A stretch of DNA of 14,738 nt from an uncultured bacterium. GTDB lineage: Bacteria; Cyanobacteriota; Vampirovibrionia; Gastranaerophilales; Gastranaerophilaceae. The DNA is taken from contig CAMVQX010000024.1 of NCBI GenBank assembly GCA_947169755.1, positions 1-14,738 on the forward strand, read 5' to 3'. Below the pieces are notes generated by a model. That model did not search any database. It had not been told where the DNA came from and saw only the letters and a list, made by a program, of their open reading frames with translations. The position numbers and the translations under genes were made by a program. Shown piece by piece: positions 14,262 to 14,738 of this stretch (position 1 is the stretch's first letter; the number at the start of each line of letters is the position of its first letter).

Positions 14262-14435
14262 TTAAACTTTTCTCTTACGAGCAGCTTCTGATTTGCGTTT
14301 TCTCTTTACGCTCGGTTTTTCGTATCTTTCACGTTTTTTTACTTCTGAAAGGATACCGGCTTTTTGAATTTTTTTCTTGAAACGACGCAATGCGCTTTCA
14401 ATTGATTCGTTTTCGCCAACTTTTACTTCTGCCAT
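14262..14435 (-). CDS. rpsU: 30S ribosomal protein S21
   Basis: The 57-residue protein starts MAEVKVGENESIESALRRFK and continues with KIQKAGIL and REKP-like RERYEKPSVKRKRKSE, then a basic tail AARKRKV. This is the standard S21 sequence and size. S21 is a small, Arg/Lys-rich protein of the 30S subunit that helps initiation near the anti-Shine-Dalgarno end of 16S rRNA. An AAGGTGG-type ribosome site lies upstream with an 11-base gap to the ATG. A near-consensus promoter (TTGAAA-17-TATTAT) precedes it, and it ends at the shared bidirectional terminator. It is transcribed alone. Confidence 0.96.
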   Translation of the reverse strand: MAEVKVGENESIESALRRFKKKIQKAGILSEVKKRERYEKPSVKRKRKSEAARKRKV

Positions 14436-14475
14436 TTATATTTTCACCACCTTATGGTCTTTTTAGTACTTATAT

Positions 14476-14504
14476 ATAATAAACCCAAACAAAAATTTTT
14501 TCAA
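14476..14504 (-). promoter_or_regulatory. rpsU promoter
   Basis: Minus strand TTGAAA (14504-14499), 17 bases, TATTAT (14481-14476). The -35 is identical to that of the sigma gene promoter and the spacing is the same. It lies between the stop codon of the SNF2-type gene and rpsU, giving a leader of about 35 bases. Confidence 0.6.
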
Positions 14505-14522
14505 CCCTTTTGTAATTTTGGT

Positions 14523-14738
14523 CTATGCAGTTAATGTGAATATTTGATAAATTTCCTCATCAGAAAGTTCTGTGATAATCTTTTCACCTTCGTAAACTGC
14601 CAAATCTGCAAGTTCTTTCTTAGATTTCAACATCTCATCAATTTTTTCTTCAAATGTTCCGAGAGTAATCATTCTGTGAACCATAACATTTTTGTCCTGT
14701 CCGATACGGTATGTTCTGTCTGTAGCCTGATCTTCTAC
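14523..14738 (-). CDS. SNF2-family helicase, C-terminal end only (gene runs off the window)
   Basis: The last 71 residues are visible, in frame from the right edge to a TAG at 14523-14525. VEDQATDRTYRIGQDKNVMV matches helicase motif VI (QATDRxYRIGQ) of SNF2/Swi2 ATPases. The stretch after it, TLGTFEEKIDEMLKSKKELAD, and the ending ITELSDEEIYQIFTL are the usual tail of bacterial SNF2-like proteins. These are double-stranded-DNA translocases; some relieve stalled RNA polymerase. The ATPase core lies outside the window, so its completeness and N-terminal domains (for example SWIM) cannot be judged. Confidence 0.9.
   Translation of the reverse strand, partial: VEDQATDRTYRIGQDKNVMVHRMITLGTFEEKIDEMLKSKKELADLAVYEGEKIITELSDEEIYQIFTLTA

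Noticed and set aside
1..14738. tRNA, rRNA, tmRNA, CRISPR array, insertion sequence or prophage
   Set aside because: No cloverleaf, rRNA core sequence, regularly spaced repeats, transposase or phage gene was seen. tmRNA might be expected near smpB, but no tag-like reading frame or acceptor stem was found.
1..14738. A new defence or biosynthetic gene system
   Set aside because: Nearly every gene belongs to a recognisable housekeeping or metabolic family, and neighbours do not form a functional module; calling a system here would be over-reading.

Overview
The window is AT-rich and shows no rRNA, tRNA, insertion sequence or CRISPR array. Its gene content suggests a Gram-negative, anaerobic, fermentative gut bacterium. 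The pointers are a large autotransporter-type outer-membrane protein, the [FeFe]-hydrogenase maturase HydG, a stand-alone acyl-CoA dehydratase activase-related protein (DUF2229 family), FolE2 and a short SigA-like sigma factor. My best guess is a non-photosynthetic relative of Cyanobacteria (Gastranaerophilales/Melainabacteria type). This rests on remembered gene content and protein style, not on a search.

Layout: positions 1-3392 (+) hold the 3' part of an autotransporter. Its frame stays open to the left edge, so the true start lies outside the window. Facing it on the minus strand are a sodium/amino-acid symporter (NSS family) and, upstream of that, rarA (AAA+ replication-fork maintenance ATPase). 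Divergent from rarA is a tight plus-strand cluster: a dipeptide/oligopeptide ABC ATPase, smpB (ribosome rescue) and a divergent formyltransferase. That cluster runs tail-to-tail into hydG (minus), with the two reading frames overlapping by 11 bases. Divergent from hydG is the DUF2229 gene, followed by a small beta-barrel-like protein with no signal peptide. That gene in turn overlaps the 3' end of folE2 (minus), again by 11 bases. A membrane-anchored thioredoxin-fold protein (minus) sits upstream of folE2. A sigma-70 family factor (plus) diverges from it under a near-consensus promoter. The sigma gene and rpsU (minus) converge on a bidirectional terminator. The right edge holds the C-terminal end of a SNF2-type helicase (minus).

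Most genes are housekeeping or metabolic singletons and do not form one obvious pathway. No defence system, prophage or biosynthetic cluster is evident. The most interesting signals are regulatory or architectural. Several starts have a -10-like hexamer almost touching the ATG, suggesting leaderless messages, while other genes have strong Shine-Dalgarno sites. A 12-bp palindrome overlaps the -10 of the sigma gene. Gene tails overlap without terminators, and one plus-strand terminator sits where only antisense RNA would meet it. The autotransporter passenger contains a diverged internal module duplication. The formyltransferase, sigma factor and DUF2229 protein each carry key-residue features worth checking.
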